Shown here one piece after another: positions 1-9,519 of a DNA stretch of 64,000 nucleotides. The DNA lies in contig NZ_BMXR01000011.1 of the NCBI RefSeq assembly GCF_014651855.1, positions 1 through 64,000 on the forward strand, given 5' to 3'. The notes below the pieces were generated by a model. It had not been told where the DNA came from and did no database searches. It worked only from the letters and a program-made list of their open reading frames with translations. The stretch's first letter is position 1, and every line of letters begins with the position of its first letter. The position numbers were made by a program, and so were the translations under genes. The DNA is from Saccharospirillum salsuginis (GTDB taxonomy: Bacteria; Pseudomonadota; Gammaproteobacteria; Pseudomonadales; Natronospirillaceae).

Positions 1-100
1 GCTGATCGCGCCGATCGCGATGGACGAAGGTCTGCGCTTCGCGATCCGTGAAGGCGGCCGTACCGTCGGTGCCGGCGTTGTAGCCAAGATCGTCGAGTAA
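1..100 (+). CDS. tuf: Elongation factor Tu, C-terminal end (partial)
   Basis: Only the last 32 codons lie in the window, read in the frame beginning at base 2 and ending with TAA at 98-100. The visible peptide includes [20 protein letters not shown] followed by AGVVAKIVE, which matches the C-terminal beta-barrel domain III of EF-Tu, the GTPase that carries aminoacyl-tRNA to the ribosome. A tuf gene directly before rpsJ is the usual gammaproteobacterial order (str operon followed by S10 operon). The 5' end is outside the window. Confidence 0.95.
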   Translation, partial: LIAPIAMDEGLRFAIREGGRTVGAGVVAKIVE

Positions 101-120
101 TCGATCGGTCCAGCTACTCC

Positions 121-141
121 GGGGTGGGCTTTGCCCACCCC
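121..141 (+). terminator. Hairpin after tuf
   Basis: A perfect 9-bp stem (GGGGTGGGC / GCCCACCCC) with a TTT loop starts 20 bases after the tuf stop codon. It is followed by GTTCCCCTCTG rather than a clean T run, so it is a plausible but weak intrinsic terminator separating the str and S10 transcripts. Confidence 0.55.
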
Positions 142-207
142 GTTCCCCTCTGTAACTCTTTGATTCCACACGATATTCCCCGCTTTTCCCTGCATTTCAA
201 ATCCACG

Positions 208-236
208 TTGACACCCCTGCTCAAGATACATACAAT
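208..236 (+). promoter_or_regulatory. Sigma-70 promoter of the S10 operon
   Basis: A perfect -35 box TTGACA (208-213) is separated by 17 bases from TACAAT (231-236), one base off the consensus -10. Transcription would begin near 243, leaving a leader of only about 60 nt before rpsJ. Confidence 0.85.
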
Positions 237-303
237 ACGCGTCCCCTGATTTCCCGGGGGTAGAGCCGTAATTGCTGTTTAACAATCTTGGAGCTTTGGT
301 CAC

Positions 304-615
304 ATGCAGAACCAAAAGATCAGAATACGCTTGAAAGCGTTCGATCATCGCCTGATCGATGCTTCGACTCAGGAGATCGTCGACACGGCAAAGCGTACTG
401 GCGCTCAGGTCCGCGGTCCTATTCCGCTGCCGACTCGCAAAGAGCGTTACACCGTCCTGGTCTCTCCGCACGTGAACAAGGATGCGCGTGATCAGTACGA
501 AATTCGTACTCACAAGCGCATGCTGGATATCGTCGAGCCGACTGAAAAAACCGTTGATGCGTTGATGAAGTTGGACTTGGCGGCAGGTGTGGACGTGCAA
601 ATTAGCCTCGGCTAA
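304..615 (+). CDS. rpsJ: 30S ribosomal protein S10
   Basis: This 103-residue protein is the usual length for S10 (NusE), a component of the 30S head that also serves in the NusB antitermination complex. The N-terminus reads [19 protein letters not shown] and the family motif [20 protein letters not shown] is present. The ATG at 304 is preceded by GGAG at 290-293. It is the first gene of the S10 operon, driven by the promoter at 208-236. A 116-base spacer with a small hairpin (655-669) separates it from rplC. Confidence 0.97.
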   Translation: MQNQKIRIRLKAFDHRLIDASTQEIVDTAKRTGAQVRGPIPLPTRKERYTVLVSPHVNKDARDQYEIRTHKRMLDIVEPTEKTVDALMKLDLAAGVDVQISLG

Positions 616-731
616 TCGCTGAGTCTCTAATGTAACAGCCCAGGAATGAACTCCGTCAGTCTGACTGACAGCAGTAATTGAGCTGGGCGGCCATAGCGGG
701 TACGAGCCCCATACATAGAGGATAGAAAGAA

Positions 732-1364
732 ATGTCAATTGGTCTGATTGGTCGAAAGACTGGTATGACCCGCGTCTTTACCGACGCCGGTGTTTCCGTA
801 CCAGTGACCGTCATTGAAGTCGAACCCAATCGGGTTTCGCAAGTTAAGAGCCTGGAAAGCGATGGCTATAACGCAGTTCAGCTGACCGCTGGCAAGCGTC
901 GTGCCAACCGTGTTACCAAGGCGCAAGCGGGCCACTATGCCAAGGCCAACGTTGAAGCGGGTGTCTTCACTCGTGAATTCAGCCTGGTGGACGCCGCTGA
1001 AGTGAAAACCGGCGATGAACTGACAGTTGCCCTGTTCGAAGCAGGTCAGCGTGTGGATGTGACCGGATCCTCCAAGGGTAAAGGTTTCGCTGGCGCCGTT
1101 AAGCGTCACAACTTCCGCACTCAGGACGCCACCCACGGTAACTCCCTGTCTCACCGTGCCCCAGGCTCCATCGGTCAGTGCCAAACACCGGGCCGTGTCT
1201 GGAAAGGCAAGAAGATGGCCGGTCAGATGGGCTCCGAGCGCAAGACTGTCCAATCTCTCGAAATCGTTCGTGTCGACGCTGAGCGCAATCTGCTGCTCAT
1301 CAAGGGTGCCGTTCCCGGTGCTACCGGCGCGCACATTGTCGTTCAACCCGCGGTTAAAGGCTGA
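732..1364 (+). CDS. rplC: 50S ribosomal protein L3
   Basis: L3 is a primary 23S rRNA-binding protein that nucleates 50S assembly near the peptidyl transferase centre. The 210-residue product matches the E. coli length of 209. It contains the loop SIGQCQTPG, in which Gln151 corresponds to the PrmB methylation site Gln150 of E. coli, and the segment [19 protein letters not shown]. The start at 732 has AGAGGAT at 717-723. rplD follows 10 bases downstream. Confidence 0.97.
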   Translation: MSIGLIGRKTGMTRVFTDAGVSVPVTVIEVEPNRVSQVKSLESDGYNAVQLTAGKRRANRVTKAQAGHYAKANVEAGVFTREFSLVDAAEVKTGDELTVALFEAGQRVDVTGSSKGKGFAGAVKRHNFRTQDATHGNSLSHRAPGSIGQCQTPGRVWKGKKMAGQMGSERKTVQSLEIVRVDAERNLLLIKGAVPGATGAHIVVQPAVKG

Positions 1365-1374
1365 GAGGTAAGCA

Positions 1375-1983
1375 ATGGATATTAATGTTGCAGGTAAAGC
1401 CAGCGCCAAGGTTGAAGTGTCCGACGCGACGTTCGGTAAAGAATTCAACGAAGCTCTGGTGCACCAGGTCGTTAATGCCTTTTTGGCCGGTGCCCGCCAG
1501 GGTACGCGCGCTCAGAAAAGCCGTTCCGACGTAGCCGGCGGTGGCAAGAAGCCGTGGCGTCAAAAGGGCACCGGTCGCGCCCGTGCCGGTACCATCCGCT
1601 CGCCCATCTGGGTTGGCGGTGGCAAAACCTTCGCCGCTCGTCCGCAGGACTGGTCGCAGAAGGTCAACCGCAAGATGTATCGCGGCGCCATGAAATCCAT
1701 CCTGTCCGAGCTGGTCCGTCAGGATCGACTGGTCGTGGTGGAAGATCTGGCCGTCGATCAACCGAAGACCAAGGCATTCCTGTCCAAAATGAAAGAGTTG
1801 GACGTGAGCAACGCCTTGATCGTCGCCGACGAGGTCGATCAAAACCTCTATCTGTCTGCGCGCAATGTGCCGCACATCGAAGTGTCCGATGTAACCGGCG
1901 TCAACCCGGTGAATCTGGTGGCTTACGACAAAGTGGTCATCACCGTCGCCGCACTCAAGAAGGTCGAGGAGGTATTGGCATGA
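1375..1983 (+). CDS. rplD: 50S ribosomal protein L4
   Basis: L4 lines the polypeptide exit tunnel and, in E. coli, represses its own S10 operon. The 202-residue protein has the family's extended loop ([20 protein letters not shown]), which reaches the tunnel constriction. It is preceded by GAGAGGTAAGC. Its TGA stop (1981-1983) overlaps the rplW ATG (1980-1982), so the two are translationally coupled. The leader upstream of rpsJ looks too short for the E. coli type of L4 autoregulation (inference). Confidence 0.97.
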   Translation: MDINVAGKASAKVEVSDATFGKEFNEALVHQVVNAFLAGARQGTRAQKSRSDVAGGGKKPWRQKGTGRARAGTIRSPIWVGGGKTFAARPQDWSQKVNRKMYRGAMKSILSELVRQDRLVVVEDLAVDQPKTKAFLSKMKELDVSNALIVADEVDQNLYLSARNVPHIEVSDVTGVNPVNLVAYDKVVITVAALKKVEEVLA

Positions 1984-2276
1984 ACCAGGAACGCGTCTAT
2001 CAGGTCGTTTTCGGTCCGCATATCTCCGAGAAGGCGACCATCGTAGCGGAAGGCAGTGGCCAGTACGTTTTTCGTGTGGCTAAAGATGCGACTAAGCCTG
2101 AAATCAAGAAGGCCGTTGAGCAGCTGTTCGAAGTCAAGGTTCAGTCTGTTCACACGTTGATCCAGAAGGGCAAGGTGAAGCGCACCATGCGTGGCGTCGG
2201 TAAGCGTAACGACGTTAAGAAAGCCTATGTTCGTCTGGCCGAAGGCCAAGAAATTGATTTCCTGGCGGCAGAATAA
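1980..2276 (+). CDS. rplW: 50S ribosomal protein L23
   Basis: L23 sits at the exit of the peptide tunnel and docks trigger factor and SRP. The correct start is the ATG at 1980, overlapping the rplD stop; a longer in-frame reading upstream is only a shadow of rplD. The resulting 98-residue protein begins [19 protein letters not shown], and the K-P-E-I-K-K-A-V-E core is clear. The RBS, GGAGG at about 1968-1972, lies within the end of rplD. Confidence 0.96.
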   Translation: MNQERVYQVVFGPHISEKATIVAEGSGQYVFRVAKDATKPEIKKAVEQLFEVKVQSVHTLIQKGKVKRTMRGVGKRNDVKKAYVRLAEGQEIDFLAAE

Positions 2277-2293
2277 GGTAGGGGTTGCGAACA

Positions 2294-3121
2294 ATGGCTA
2301 TTGTTAAAGCAAAACCGACGTCAGCAGGGCGTCGCCACGTCACCAAGACTTACAACGCCGAGTTGCACAAGGGCGCGCCCTTCGCACCTCTGGTCGAGAA
2401 AAAGTCCAAGACCGGTGGCCGTAACAATCTGGGTCGCATTACCACACGTCACATCGGCGGTGGTCATAAGGCTCATTACCGTAAAGTCGACTTCAAGCGC
2501 AACAAAGATGGCATTACCGCCAAGGTTGAGCGCCTGGAGTACGATCCGAACCGGACCGCCAACATCGCTCTGGTGTTGTACGCCGATGGCGAGCGTCGCT
2601 ACGTTCTGGCGCCGGCGGGTCTGACGGCCGGTGACGAAATCATCTCCGGAGAGCACGCGCCGATTCGTGTGGGTAACACCATGCCGCTGCGCAGCATTCC
2701 GGTTGGTTCCGTGATTCACAATATTGAGCTGAAGCCCGGTAAAGGCGGCCAAATGGTCCGTTCCGCCGGTAACTCCGCTCAGCTGGTCGCTCGCGAAGGC
2801 ACCTATGCCACACTTCGTTTGCGTTCCGGTGAAATGCGTAAGGTATTGGCGGATTGCCGCGCCACCCTGGGTGAAGTGAGCAACTCCGAACACAGCCTGC
2901 GCCAATTGGGCAAGGCCGGTGCCTCCCGCTGGCGCGGTGTTCGTCCGACCGTTCGCGGTGTTGTGATGAACCCGGTCGACCACCCGCACGGTGGTGGTGA
3001 AGGCAAGACTTCGGGTGGTCGTCATCCGGTCACTCCCTGGGGTGTACCCACCAAGGGCTACAAAACTCGCAAGAACAAGCGTACGACGAAGTATATCGTG
3101 CGTCGTCGTTCTTCGAAGTAA
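2294..3121 (+). CDS. rplB: 50S ribosomal protein L2
   Basis: L2 binds 23S rRNA near the peptidyl transferase centre and is needed for subunit association. Starting at the ATG at 2294 gives 275 residues (E. coli 273) beginning [16 protein letters not shown], with GGTAGGGG at 2277-2284 as RBS. An upstream in-frame TTG at 2285 would add only three residues and lies too close to that RBS. The conserved C-terminal stretch [20 protein letters not shown] includes the universally conserved histidine loop. Confidence 0.96.
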   Translation: MAIVKAKPTSAGRRHVTKTYNAELHKGAPFAPLVEKKSKTGGRNNLGRITTRHIGGGHKAHYRKVDFKRNKDGITAKVERLEYDPNRTANIALVLYADGERRYVLAPAGLTAGDEIISGEHAPIRVGNTMPLRSIPVGSVIHNIELKPGKGGQMVRSAGNSAQLVAREGTYATLRLRSGEMRKVLADCRATLGEVSNSEHSLRQLGKAGASRWRGVRPTVRGVVMNPVDHPHGGGEGKTSGGRHPVTPWGVPTKGYKTRKNKRTTKYIVRRRSSK

Positions 3122-3142
3122 TCGATTTAAGAGGAAAAGGCT

Positions 3143-3418
3143 GTGCCACGTTCACTTAAGAAGGGTCCTTTTGTAGACCTTCACTTGATGAAGAAGGTAG
3201 AGGCTGCACTGGAAGCCGGTGACAAGCGTCCACTGAAAACCTGGTCGCGTCGCTCCACAATCTTCCCGGAATTCGTCGGGTTGACCTTTGCAGTCCATAA
3301 TGGCCGTCAACATGTTCCCGTCTATGTCACTGAAGACATGGTAGGTCACAAGTTGGGTGAGTTCGCGCTGACTCGGACGTACAAGGGTCATGCTGCCGAC
3401 AAAAAGGCTAAGCGGTAA
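3143..3418 (+). CDS. rpsS: 30S ribosomal protein S19
   Basis: S19 lies in the 30S head and with S13 contacts the A-site finger and tRNA. The 91-residue product starts [15 protein letters not shown] and contains [20 protein letters not shown], both hallmarks of the family. The initiation codon is GTG at 3143, with AGAGGAAAAGG (3130-3140) just upstream. Confidence 0.96.
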   Translation: MPRSLKKGPFVDLHLMKKVEAALEAGDKRPLKTWSRRSTIFPEFVGLTFAVHNGRQHVPVYVTEDMVGHKLGEFALTRTYKGHAADKKAKR

Positions 3419-3433
3419 ACGAGGGTAGACACT

Positions 3434-3766
3434 ATGGAAACTAAAGCTGTATTGCGCGGTGCGCGATTGTCTGCTCAGAAGGGTCGCTTGGTAGCAGACA
3501 TGATTCGCGGCAAGTCAGTGGCGGAAGCCCTGGATCTGCTGACATTCAGCCCCAAAAAAGGCGCTGCAATCGTCAAAAAGGTTCTGGAATCGGCCATTGC
3601 GAATGCAGAACACAACGACGGGGCAGACGTCGATGAGCTGAAGGTCGCCACCATCTTCGTAGATGAAGGTATGACCATGAAGCGCATCCGTCCGCGTGCC
3701 AAAGGCCGTGCTGACCGTATTTTCAAGCGTACGAGTCACATCACGGTCCAGGTTGCCGAGAAATAA
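3434..3766 (+). CDS. rplV: 50S ribosomal protein L22
   Basis: L22 lines the exit tunnel; its long beta-hairpin reaches the tunnel wall. The 110-residue length equals that of E. coli. The protein begins [20 protein letters not shown], and the hairpin region [20 protein letters not shown] is intact. RBS GAGGGT precedes the ATG. It lies 15 bases after rpsS and 14 before rpsC. Confidence 0.96.
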   Translation: METKAVLRGARLSAQKGRLVADMIRGKSVAEALDLLTFSPKKGAAIVKKVLESAIANAEHNDGADVDELKVATIFVDEGMTMKRIRPRAKGRADRIFKRTSHITVQVAEK

Positions 3767-3780
3767 GGGGAGAATGACAG

Positions 3781-4464
3781 ATGGGTCAGAAAGTACATCC
3801 CACCGGGATCCGACTCGGCATCACTAAAGACCATGGCTCGGTCTGGTATGCCGACTCTCACTCTTACTCCAAGAAGCTGCTGAACGACATCGAAGTTCGC
3901 AGCTACCTGGAGAAGAAGCTGGAAAAAGCGTCAGTGAGCAAGATCGTCATCGAGCGTCCTGCGCAAAATGCAAAGATAACCATCCACACCGCCCGTCCCG
4001 GTATCGTTATCGGTAAGAAGGGTGAGGATGTCGAGCTGCTGCGTCAGGAAGTCTCCGCGATGATGGGGATTCCGGTACACATCAACATCGAAGAAATCCG
4101 CAAGCCTGATCTGGACTCCAAATTGGTAGCCCAGTCGGTCGCCGGTCAGCTGGAGCGTCGCGTCATGTTCCGTCGCGCTATGAAGCGCGTCATGCAGAAC
4201 GCCATGCGCAACGGCGCCAAGGGTGTCCGTATTCAGGTCAGTGGCCGTTTGGGTGGTGCCGAAATCGCGCGTACCGAATGGTACCTCGAAGGTCGTGTAC
4301 CTCTGCACACTCTGCGTGCTGACATCGACTACGCCACGGCCGAAGCTCACACCACTTACGGTGTGATCGGCATTAAGGTGTGGATTTTCAAAGGCGAAAT
4401 CCTGGGTGGTATCGAGCAAGTTCGTGCTCAAGCCAAGGCGCCCAAGAAAAAGGCTTCACGGTAA
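3781..4464 (+). CDS. rpsC: 30S ribosomal protein S3
   Basis: S3 forms part of the mRNA entry pore and helicase. The 227-residue protein starts [23 protein letters not shown] domain carries the GxxG-type loop [10 protein letters not shown], and the C-terminal half contains [37 protein letters not shown] precedes the ATG at 3781. The C-terminal tail is a lysine-rich extension. Confidence 0.97.
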   Translation: MGQKVHPTGIRLGITKDHGSVWYADSHSYSKKLLNDIEVRSYLEKKLEKASVSKIVIERPAQNAKITIHTARPGIVIGKKGEDVELLRQEVSAMMGIPVHINIEEIRKPDLDSKLVAQSVAGQLERRVMFRRAMKRVMQNAMRNGAKGVRIQVSGRLGGAEIARTEWYLEGRVPLHTLRADIDYATAEAHTTYGVIGIKVWIFKGEILGGIEQVRAQAKAPKKKASR

Positions 4465-4475
4465 GGAGTGCGTAG

Positions 4476-4889
4476 ATGCTGCAACCTAAACGTACAAAAT
4501 TCCGCAAAGTGCAAAAAGGCCGCAACCGCGGTCTGGCCCAACGCGGTAACAAAGTAAGCTTCGGCGAATACGCGCTGAAGGCAACTGGTCGCGGACGCAT
4601 CACAGCTCGTCAAATCGAAGCTGCGCGTCGTGCAATGACACGCCACATCAAGCGTGGCGGCAAGATCTGGATCCGCGTGTTCCCGGACAAGCCCATTTCC
4701 AAGAAACCCTTGGAAGTCCGTATGGGTAAAGGTAAGGGTAACGTCGAATACTGGGTTTCCCAGATTCAGCCCGGCAAGGTCTTGTACGAAATGGAAGGTG
4801 TCTCGGAAGAAGTGGCGACGGAAGCTTTCCGTCTGGCCGCTGCCAAACTTCCGGTATCGACCGTTGTGGTTAAACGGCAGGTGATGTGA
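4476..4889 (+). CDS. rplP: 50S ribosomal protein L16
   Basis: L16 organises the A-site and central protuberance of the 50S subunit. The 137-residue protein begins [19 protein letters not shown] and has the loop [20 protein letters not shown]; Arg82 in VRMGKG corresponds to the residue hydroxylated in E. coli (Arg81). AAGGAG precedes the ATG at 4476. The TGA stop at 4887-4889 shares its last base with the rpmC ATG. Confidence 0.96.
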   Translation: MLQPKRTKFRKVQKGRNRGLAQRGNKVSFGEYALKATGRGRITARQIEAARRAMTRHIKRGGKIWIRVFPDKPISKKPLEVRMGKGKGNVEYWVSQIQPGKVLYEMEGVSEEVATEAFRLAAAKLPVSTVVVKRQVM

Positions 4890-5080
4890 TGAACGCTAAA
4901 GATCTTCGTGAAAAATCCGTAGACGAGCTGAACAGCACCCTGTTGGAGTTGCTTCGCGATCAGTTCAAATATCGCATGCAAAAGGCGACTGGTCAGCTGA
5001 ACCAGACGCATCTGCTGAAGCAAGTCCGCAAGGACATCGCTCGTGTCAAAACTGTGCTGACTCAGAAAGCAGGTGCCTGA
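4889..5080 (+). CDS. rpmC: 50S ribosomal protein L29
   Basis: L29 is a two-helix protein beside L23 at the tunnel exit. The ATG at 4889 overlaps the rplP stop as TGATG and gives 63 residues starting [20 protein letters not shown], the size of E. coli L29. An in-frame GTG one codon earlier (4886) is less likely. The helix motif [17 protein letters not shown] is typical. Confidence 0.94.
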   Translation: MNAKDLREKSVDELNSTLLELLRDQFKYRMQKATGQLNQTHLLKQVRKDIARVKTVLTQKAGA

Positions 5081-5082
5081 TT

Positions 5083-5343
5083 ATGTCTGAACAGAATGCC
5101 CGTACCGTTACTGGTCAGGTCGTCAGCAATAAGACCGACAAGACCATTACCGTTCGGATCGAACGCCGGGTGACTCACCCGATTTACGGCAAGATCGTAA
5201 AGCGTTCGACCAAAATGCATGCGCACGACGCGAACAATGAATGCCAGATCGGCGACACCGTCACTATCGAGGAATGTCGTCCGCTGTCCAAGACCAAGTC
5301 TTGGCGCCTGGTAAGCATTGACGAACGTGCGACCACCGTTTAA
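5083..5343 (+). CDS. rpsQ: 30S ribosomal protein S17
   Basis: S17 is an OB-fold primary 16S rRNA-binding protein of the 30S body. The 86-residue product carries [19 protein letters not shown] and [18 protein letters not shown], the signature region of the family. It starts three bases after the rpmC stop, so translation is probably coupled. It is the last gene of the S10 group. Confidence 0.96.
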   Translation: MSEQNARTVTGQVVSNKTDKTITVRIERRVTHPIYGKIVKRSTKMHAHDANNECQIGDTVTIEECRPLSKTKSWRLVSIDERATTV

Positions 5344-5375
5344 CACCGCCCCGGCGTTTGAGAGGAGTTTGAGAG

Positions 5376-5744
5376 ATGATTCAAACACAAACCGTTCTGG
5401 ACGTTGCGGATAACAGCGGTGCGAAGCGCGTCCAGTGCATCAAGGTGTTGGGCGGTTCCCACCGTCGCTACGCTCGCATTGGCGACCTGATCAAGATCTC
5501 CGTCAAGGAAGCAATTCCGCGCGGCAAGGTCAAGAAAGGTCAAGTGATGAACGCTGTTGTCGTGCGTACTCGCAAGGGCGTACGTCGCCCGGACGGGTCC
5601 GTGATCCGTTTCGACACCAACTCGGCTGTTTTGCTGAACAACCAGAACGCACCGATCGGCACCCGGATCTTTGGTCCGGTGACCCGTGAACTGCGTACCG
5701 AAAAATTCATGAAAATCATTTCCCTGGCGCCGGAAGTACTGTAA
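5376..5744 (+). CDS. rplN: 50S ribosomal protein L14
   Basis: L14 binds 23S rRNA at the subunit interface and is the docking site of RsfS. The 122-residue length is exactly typical. The sequence begins [20 protein letters not shown] and ends [20 protein letters not shown] (5361-5367) precedes the ATG. It opens the spc group; no separate promoter is evident in the 32-base gap after rpsQ. Confidence 0.96.
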   Translation: MIQTQTVLDVADNSGAKRVQCIKVLGGSHRRYARIGDLIKISVKEAIPRGKVKKGQVMNAVVVRTRKGVRRPDGSVIRFDTNSAVLLNNQNAPIGTRIFGPVTRELRTEKFMKIISLAPEVL

Positions 5745-5791
5745 GCCGCAAGGCTTACCGTACGAGACGGTAGCAGGAAGTGGAGTAGAGA

Positions 5792-6121
5792 ATGAATAAA
5801 TTCAAAAGCGGCGACGAAGTTATTGTCATCGCCGGGAAAGACAAGGGCAATCGCGGCAAGATCACCAAGGTGATCAGCGATTCCAAGCGTGGTCCTCTGT
5901 TTGTTGTTTCTGGCGTCAACATGGTCAAGAAGCATCAGAAGCCGAATCCGAACCTGGGTGTCCAGGGCGGTATCGTCGAGAAAGAGGCTCCGATCGCGGC
6001 TTCCAACGTAGCCATCTTCAATCCGGAAACCAACAAGGGCGACCGCGTCGGCTTCCAGGTTAAAGATGACGGCTCCAAGGTCCGCATCTTCAAGTCCACG
6101 AAGAAAGAAATTGGTGCATAA
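5792..6121 (+). CDS. rplX: 50S ribosomal protein L24
   Basis: L24 is an assembly initiator that binds the 5' domain of 23S rRNA. The 109-residue product has an N-terminal KOW motif ([19 protein letters not shown]). The 47-base gap after rplN includes a small stem (TACCGT / ACGGTA, about 5757-5773). RBS AGGAAGTGGAG lies upstream of the ATG. Confidence 0.95.
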   Translation: MNKFKSGDEVIVIAGKDKGNRGKITKVISDSKRGPLFVVSGVNMVKKHQKPNPNLGVQGGIVEKEAPIAASNVAIFNPETNKGDRVGFQVKDDGSKVRIFKSTKKEIGA

Positions 6122-6135
6122 GGGCGGGATACGAC

Positions 6136-6675
6136 ATGTCTAGACTCAAAGAGCTCTATAAAACTGACGTCTTCTCCGCACTCCAGAAAGAGTTCGGGTA
6201 CGAGAACGTAATGCAAGTCCCGCGCGTCACCAAGATCACCTTGAACATGGGCGTGGGCGAAGCGATCGGCGACAAGAAGCAGATCGACAACGCTGTGGAA
6301 AACCTGCAGGCCATTACCGGTCAGAAGCCTCTGATCACCAAGGCCCGCAAGTCCATCGCCGGCTTCAAGATTCGTGAAGGCTGGCCGATCGGCGCCAAAG
6401 TGACCCTGCGCGGCGAGCGTATGTGGGAATTCATGGACCGCCTGATCGACATCGCGCTGCCGCGTGTACGTGACTTCCGGGGCATCAACCCCAAGTCCTT
6501 CGATGGCCGTGGCAACTACAGCATGGGTGTGAAAGAGCAGATTATCTTCCCTGAAATCGAATACGATAAGGTCGATAAGCTGCGTGGTCTGGATATTACC
6601 GTGACCACTACCGCCCGTTCCAATGATGAAGGTCGCGCTCTTCTGAAGGCGCTGAACTTCCCGTTCAAAGGCTAA
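6136..6675 (+). CDS. rplE: 50S ribosomal protein L5
   Basis: L5 binds 5S rRNA in the central protuberance. The 179-residue length equals E. coli. The sequence has [16 protein letters not shown] near the N-terminus, and the family motif [19 protein letters not shown] near the C-terminus. It lies 14 bases downstream of rplX with GGGCGGG as RBS. In E. coli the S8 repressor site lies around this start; I cannot confirm an equivalent fold here. Confidence 0.96.
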   Translation: MSRLKELYKTDVFSALQKEFGYENVMQVPRVTKITLNMGVGEAIGDKKQIDNAVENLQAITGQKPLITKARKSIAGFKIREGWPIGAKVTLRGERMWEFMDRLIDIALPRVRDFRGINPKSFDGRGNYSMGVKEQIIFPEIEYDKVDKLRGLDITVTTTARSNDEGRALLKALNFPFKG

Positions 6676-6686
6676 GGGGACAGGTC

Positions 6687-6992
6687 ATGGCTAAAGAAGG
6701 CATGAAGGCGCGCGAACAAAAGCGCATCAAAACCGTCGCCAAGTACGCCGAAAAGCGTGCCAATCTGAAGGCGATCATCAAGGACCCGAACAGCTCCGAC
6801 GAGCAGGTTTGGGACGCACAACAAGCGCTGCAAAAGCTGCCAAGAGACGCAAGTCCTGTTAGACTGCAGCGCCGTTGTCAAATGACCGGCCGTCCACATG
6901 CGGTATACCGCAAGTTCGGCCTGTCACGTATCAAGCTTCGCGAACAGGCCATGCTGGGTCATGTTCCGGGTTTGAAGAAGTCCAGTTGGTAA
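6687..6992 (+). CDS. rpsN: 30S ribosomal protein S14 (zinc-independent form)
   Basis: S14 is a late-assembly protein of the 30S head. This 101-residue version is the long, cysteine-free (C-) type: the positions that carry the CxxC zinc ribbon in the short form are absent, and the C-terminus reads [21 protein letters not shown] single cysteine remains. RBS AGGGGACAGG precedes the ATG. A 7-bp hairpin lies in the 68-base gap before rpsH. Confidence 0.95.
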   Translation: MAKEGMKAREQKRIKTVAKYAEKRANLKAIIKDPNSSDEQVWDAQQALQKLPRDASPVRLQRRCQMTGRPHAVYRKFGLSRIKLREQAMLGHVPGLKKSSW

Positions 6993-7007
6993 GCCGAATG
7001 GTCCGGG

Positions 7008-7025
7008 CCGGGGCAAAAGCCCCGG
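7008..7025 (+). other. Intergenic hairpin between rpsN and rpsH
   Basis: A perfect 7-bp stem CCGGGGC / GCCCCGG with an AAAA loop sits in the 68-base gap. There is no T run, so it is more likely an mRNA processing or stability element than a terminator. Its role is inference. Confidence 0.5.
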
Positions 7026-7060
7026 CTACCGCATTCAGCTGCACAGTGAGGAAATTTTAA

Positions 7061-7453
7061 ATGAGCATGCAAGACACACTTGCGGATATGTTTACACGTA
7101 TCCGTAATGCCCAAACCGCGGGTCATGCTACCGTGAGTCTGCCGTCTTCCAAGCAGAAGGTCGCTGTCGCGTCCGTGCTGAAAGACGAAGGCTTCGTGGA
7201 TGACTTTTCGGTGGAAGGCGATGTTAAGAAGGTAATGCACATTACTCTGCGTTACTTCGAAGGCAAGCCGGTGATCGAGTCCATCAAGCGCATCTCCCGT
7301 CCGGGTCTGCGCCAGTACAAAGGTACCGATGACCTGCCCAAGGTCTCTGGTGGCCTGGGTATCGCCATTGTTTCCACGTCCAAGGGTGTCATGACCGATC
7401 GTGCCGCTCGTGCGCAGGGCGTCGGCGGCGAAATCATCTGCGAAGTCTTCTAA
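7061..7453 (+). CDS. rpsH: 30S ribosomal protein S8
   Basis: S8 binds helix 21 of 16S rRNA and represses the spc operon in E. coli. The 130-residue product begins [20 protein letters not shown] and ends with [11 protein letters not shown], both diagnostic. RBS GAGGAAATTTTAA precedes the ATG. Confidence 0.96.
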   Translation: MSMQDTLADMFTRIRNAQTAGHATVSLPSSKQKVAVASVLKDEGFVDDFSVEGDVKKVMHITLRYFEGKPVIESIKRISRPGLRQYKGTDDLPKVSGGLGIAIVSTSKGVMTDRAARAQGVGGEIICEVF

Positions 7454-7468
7454 AGGAGTGGTTAAACG

Positions 7469-8002
7469 ATGTCTCGAATAGCAAATGCTCCTATTACGGT
7501 TCCCGCAGGTGTGGAAGTCAAGCTCGGTAGCGACAAGATTTCGGTCAAGGGCAACAATGGTTCGCTCGAGACCAACCTGCACAACCTGGTTGAGATCAAG
7601 CAGGACGGCAATACCCTGACGTTTGCCGCTCGTGATGGCGGTAAGCCTGCTCATGCCATGTCCGGCACCATGCGTGCCCTGGTCAACAACATGGTCGTGG
7701 GTGTCACTAAAGGTTTTGAAAAGCGTCTGCAGTTGAACGGTGTTGGTTACCGGGCCAAGGCGTCCGGCAAATCCGTCAACCTGACGGTCGGCTTCTCTCA
7801 TCCGATCGACTATGCCCTGCCCGACGGCGTTACCGCCGAGACCCCGAGCAACACAGAGATTGTGTTGAAGAGCGCCGACAAGCAGCGCCTGGGTCAAGTG
7901 GCTGCCGAAATTCGCGCGTTCCGTCCGCCGGAACCGTATAAAGGCAAGGGTATTCGCTACGCCGACGAGTACGTCCGTCGTAAAGAAGCCAAGAAAAAAT
8001 AG
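7469..8002 (+). CDS. rplF: 50S ribosomal protein L6
   Basis: L6 is a two-domain protein near the sarcin-ricin loop. The 177-residue length is that of E. coli. It begins [19 protein letters not shown], and the second repeat ends with [28 protein letters not shown] is the RBS, just after the rpsH stop. Confidence 0.96.
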   Translation: MSRIANAPITVPAGVEVKLGSDKISVKGNNGSLETNLHNLVEIKQDGNTLTFAARDGGKPAHAMSGTMRALVNNMVVGVTKGFEKRLQLNGVGYRAKASGKSVNLTVGFSHPIDYALPDGVTAETPSNTEIVLKSADKQRLGQVAAEIRAFRPPEPYKGKGIRYADEYVRRKEAKKK

Positions 8003-8013
8003 GGGCATAGGTC

Positions 8014-8364
8014 ATGAACGAAAAGAAAGTATCCCGTTTACGCCGTGCTCGCCGCAGCCGCATCAAGATTCGCGAATTGGGCGTGCATCGTCTGTGTGTA
8101 AACCGGTCCAATCAGCACATTTATGCACAAATCATCGCCCCCAATGGCAGCGTCGTCGTAGCTTCGGCTTCGACTCTAGACGAATCGCTGCGTAAGGGCG
8201 CGACAAGCAACATCGAAGCCGCCACCAAGGTGGGCGCCCTGATCGCGGAGCGCGCCAAGGCAGCCGGCATCGAAGAGGTGGCCTTTGACCGCTCTGGTTT
8301 CAAATACCACGGCCGAGTCAAGGCTTTGGCAGACGCTGCCCGTGAAGGTGGCCTGAAATTCTAA
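8014..8364 (+). CDS. rplR: 50S ribosomal protein L18
   Basis: L18 binds 5S rRNA together with L5. The 116-residue product has the basic N-terminus [20 protein letters not shown] and the C-terminal motif [20 protein letters not shown]. It lies 11 bases after rplF and about 10 before rpsE. Confidence 0.96.
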   Translation: MNEKKVSRLRRARRSRIKIRELGVHRLCVNRSNQHIYAQIIAPNGSVVVASASTLDESLRKGATSNIEAATKVGALIAERAKAAGIEEVAFDRSGFKYHGRVKALADAAREGGLKF

Positions 8365-8374
8365 GGTGTGAATG

Positions 8375-8881
8375 ATGGCAAATAACGATCAAGTGCAAGC
8401 TGGCGGCGATCTGCAGGAAAAGCTGGTTCAAGTGAACCGGGTCGCCAAAGTAGTTAAAGGCGGTCGAATCTTCGGCTTCACCGCTCTGACCGTTGTCGGC
8501 GACGGCAATGGCAAGGTCGGTTTCGGCCGTGGCAAGGCGCGTGAAGTGCCTGTCGCCATCCAGAAAGCCATGGACGCGGCGCGCCGCAACATGGTTCAGG
8601 TACATCTGACCGAAGGTACCCTGCAGTATCCGGTCAACGCCCGTCACGGTGCGTCCAAGGTGTACATGCAGCCGGCCTCCGACGGTACCGGTGTCATTGC
8701 CGGTGGTGCCATGCGCGCTGTGCTGGAAGTCGCCGGCGTCCAGAACGTACTGGCCAAGTGCTACGGCTCGACCAACCCGGTCAACGTCGTACGCGCCACC
8801 GTAAACGGCCTGGCTAAAATGCGTTCACCGGAAGACGTGGCTGCCAAGCGCGGCAAATCCGTTGACGAGATTGTGGGGTAA
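8375..8881 (+). CDS. rpsE: 30S ribosomal protein S5
   Basis: S5 lines the mRNA channel and affects decoding fidelity. Two consecutive ATGs occur at 8372 and 8375. The second gives a better distance from AGGTG (8364-8368) and a 168-residue protein starting [16 protein letters not shown] (E. coli 167). The double-stranded RNA-binding fold ([20 protein letters not shown]) and the C-terminal [11 protein letters not shown] are clear. Confidence 0.94.
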   Translation: MANNDQVQAGGDLQEKLVQVNRVAKVVKGGRIFGFTALTVVGDGNGKVGFGRGKAREVPVAIQKAMDAARRNMVQVHLTEGTLQYPVNARHGASKVYMQPASDGTGVIAGGAMRAVLEVAGVQNVLAKCYGSTNPVNVVRATVNGLAKMRSPEDVAAKRGKSVDEIVG

Positions 8882-8887
8882 GCTGCC

Positions 8888-9073
8888 ATGGCGAATAAAA
8901 CACTGAAAGTTCAGCTGTTCCGCAGCCCCATTGGCACCCAGCCCAAGCACAAGTTGTGCGTCAAGGGTCTGGGTCTGTCCAAGGTGGGCCAGGTGCGTGA
9001 ACTGGAAGACACACCTTCCGTTCGCGGCATGATCAACAAAGTGAACTATATGGTTCGCGTGGTTGAAGGGTGA
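8888..9073 (+). CDS. rpmD: 50S ribosomal protein L30
   Basis: The 61-residue product fits L30 (E. coli 59), with [17 protein letters not shown] and the glycine-rich [20 protein letters not shown]. It starts six bases after the rpsE stop. Its end abuts the leader of rplO, so translation is likely coupled. Confidence 0.95.
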   Translation: MANKTLKVQLFRSPIGTQPKHKLCVKGLGLSKVGQVRELEDTPSVRGMINKVNYMVRVVEG

Positions 9074-9078
9074 GTAAG

Positions 9079-9513
9079 ATGTTTCTGAATACGCTGAGCC
9101 CCGCCGAGGGTTCCCACACCGAACGCAGACGCGTCGGTCGTGGTATCGGTTCCGGTCTGGGCAAGACCGGCGGTCGTGGTCACAAGGGTCAGAAGTCCCG
9201 CAGTGGCGGCACGGTCAAGCCAGGTTTCGAAGGCGGCCAGATGCCGCTGCAGCGTCGTCTGCCGAAGTTCGGTTTCACCTCGCGGCAGAAGCCGTTCGTG
9301 GCCGAAATTCGATTGAACGAACTGGTCAAGGCCGGCAGCGACGTTGTCGACCTGGACGCCCTGAAAAAAGCCGACATCATCGGCCATCAGATCAAGCGTG
9401 CCCGCGTCATCCTGTCCGGTGAAATCAGCCAGGCGGTTACCGTCAAGGGTCTGAAAGTCACCAAGGGTGCCAAGGCGGCCATTGAAGCTGCTGGCGGAAA
9501 GGTAGAGGAATAA
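9079..9513 (+). CDS. rplO: 50S ribosomal protein L15
   Basis: L15 is a late-assembly 50S protein with a long basic N-terminal extension. The ATG at 9079 gives 144 residues starting [20 protein letters not shown], collinear with E. coli (144). An in-frame GTG at 9070, overlapping the rpmD stop, would add MSK and is less likely. The motif [20 protein letters not shown] is typical. Confidence 0.94.
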   Translation: MFLNTLSPAEGSHTERRRVGRGIGSGLGKTGGRGHKGQKSRSGGTVKPGFEGGQMPLQRRLPKFGFTSRQKPFVAEIRLNELVKAGSDVVDLDALKKADIIGHQIKRARVILSGEISQAVTVKGLKVTKGAKAAIEAAGGKVEE

Positions 9514-9519
9514 TTCTCC

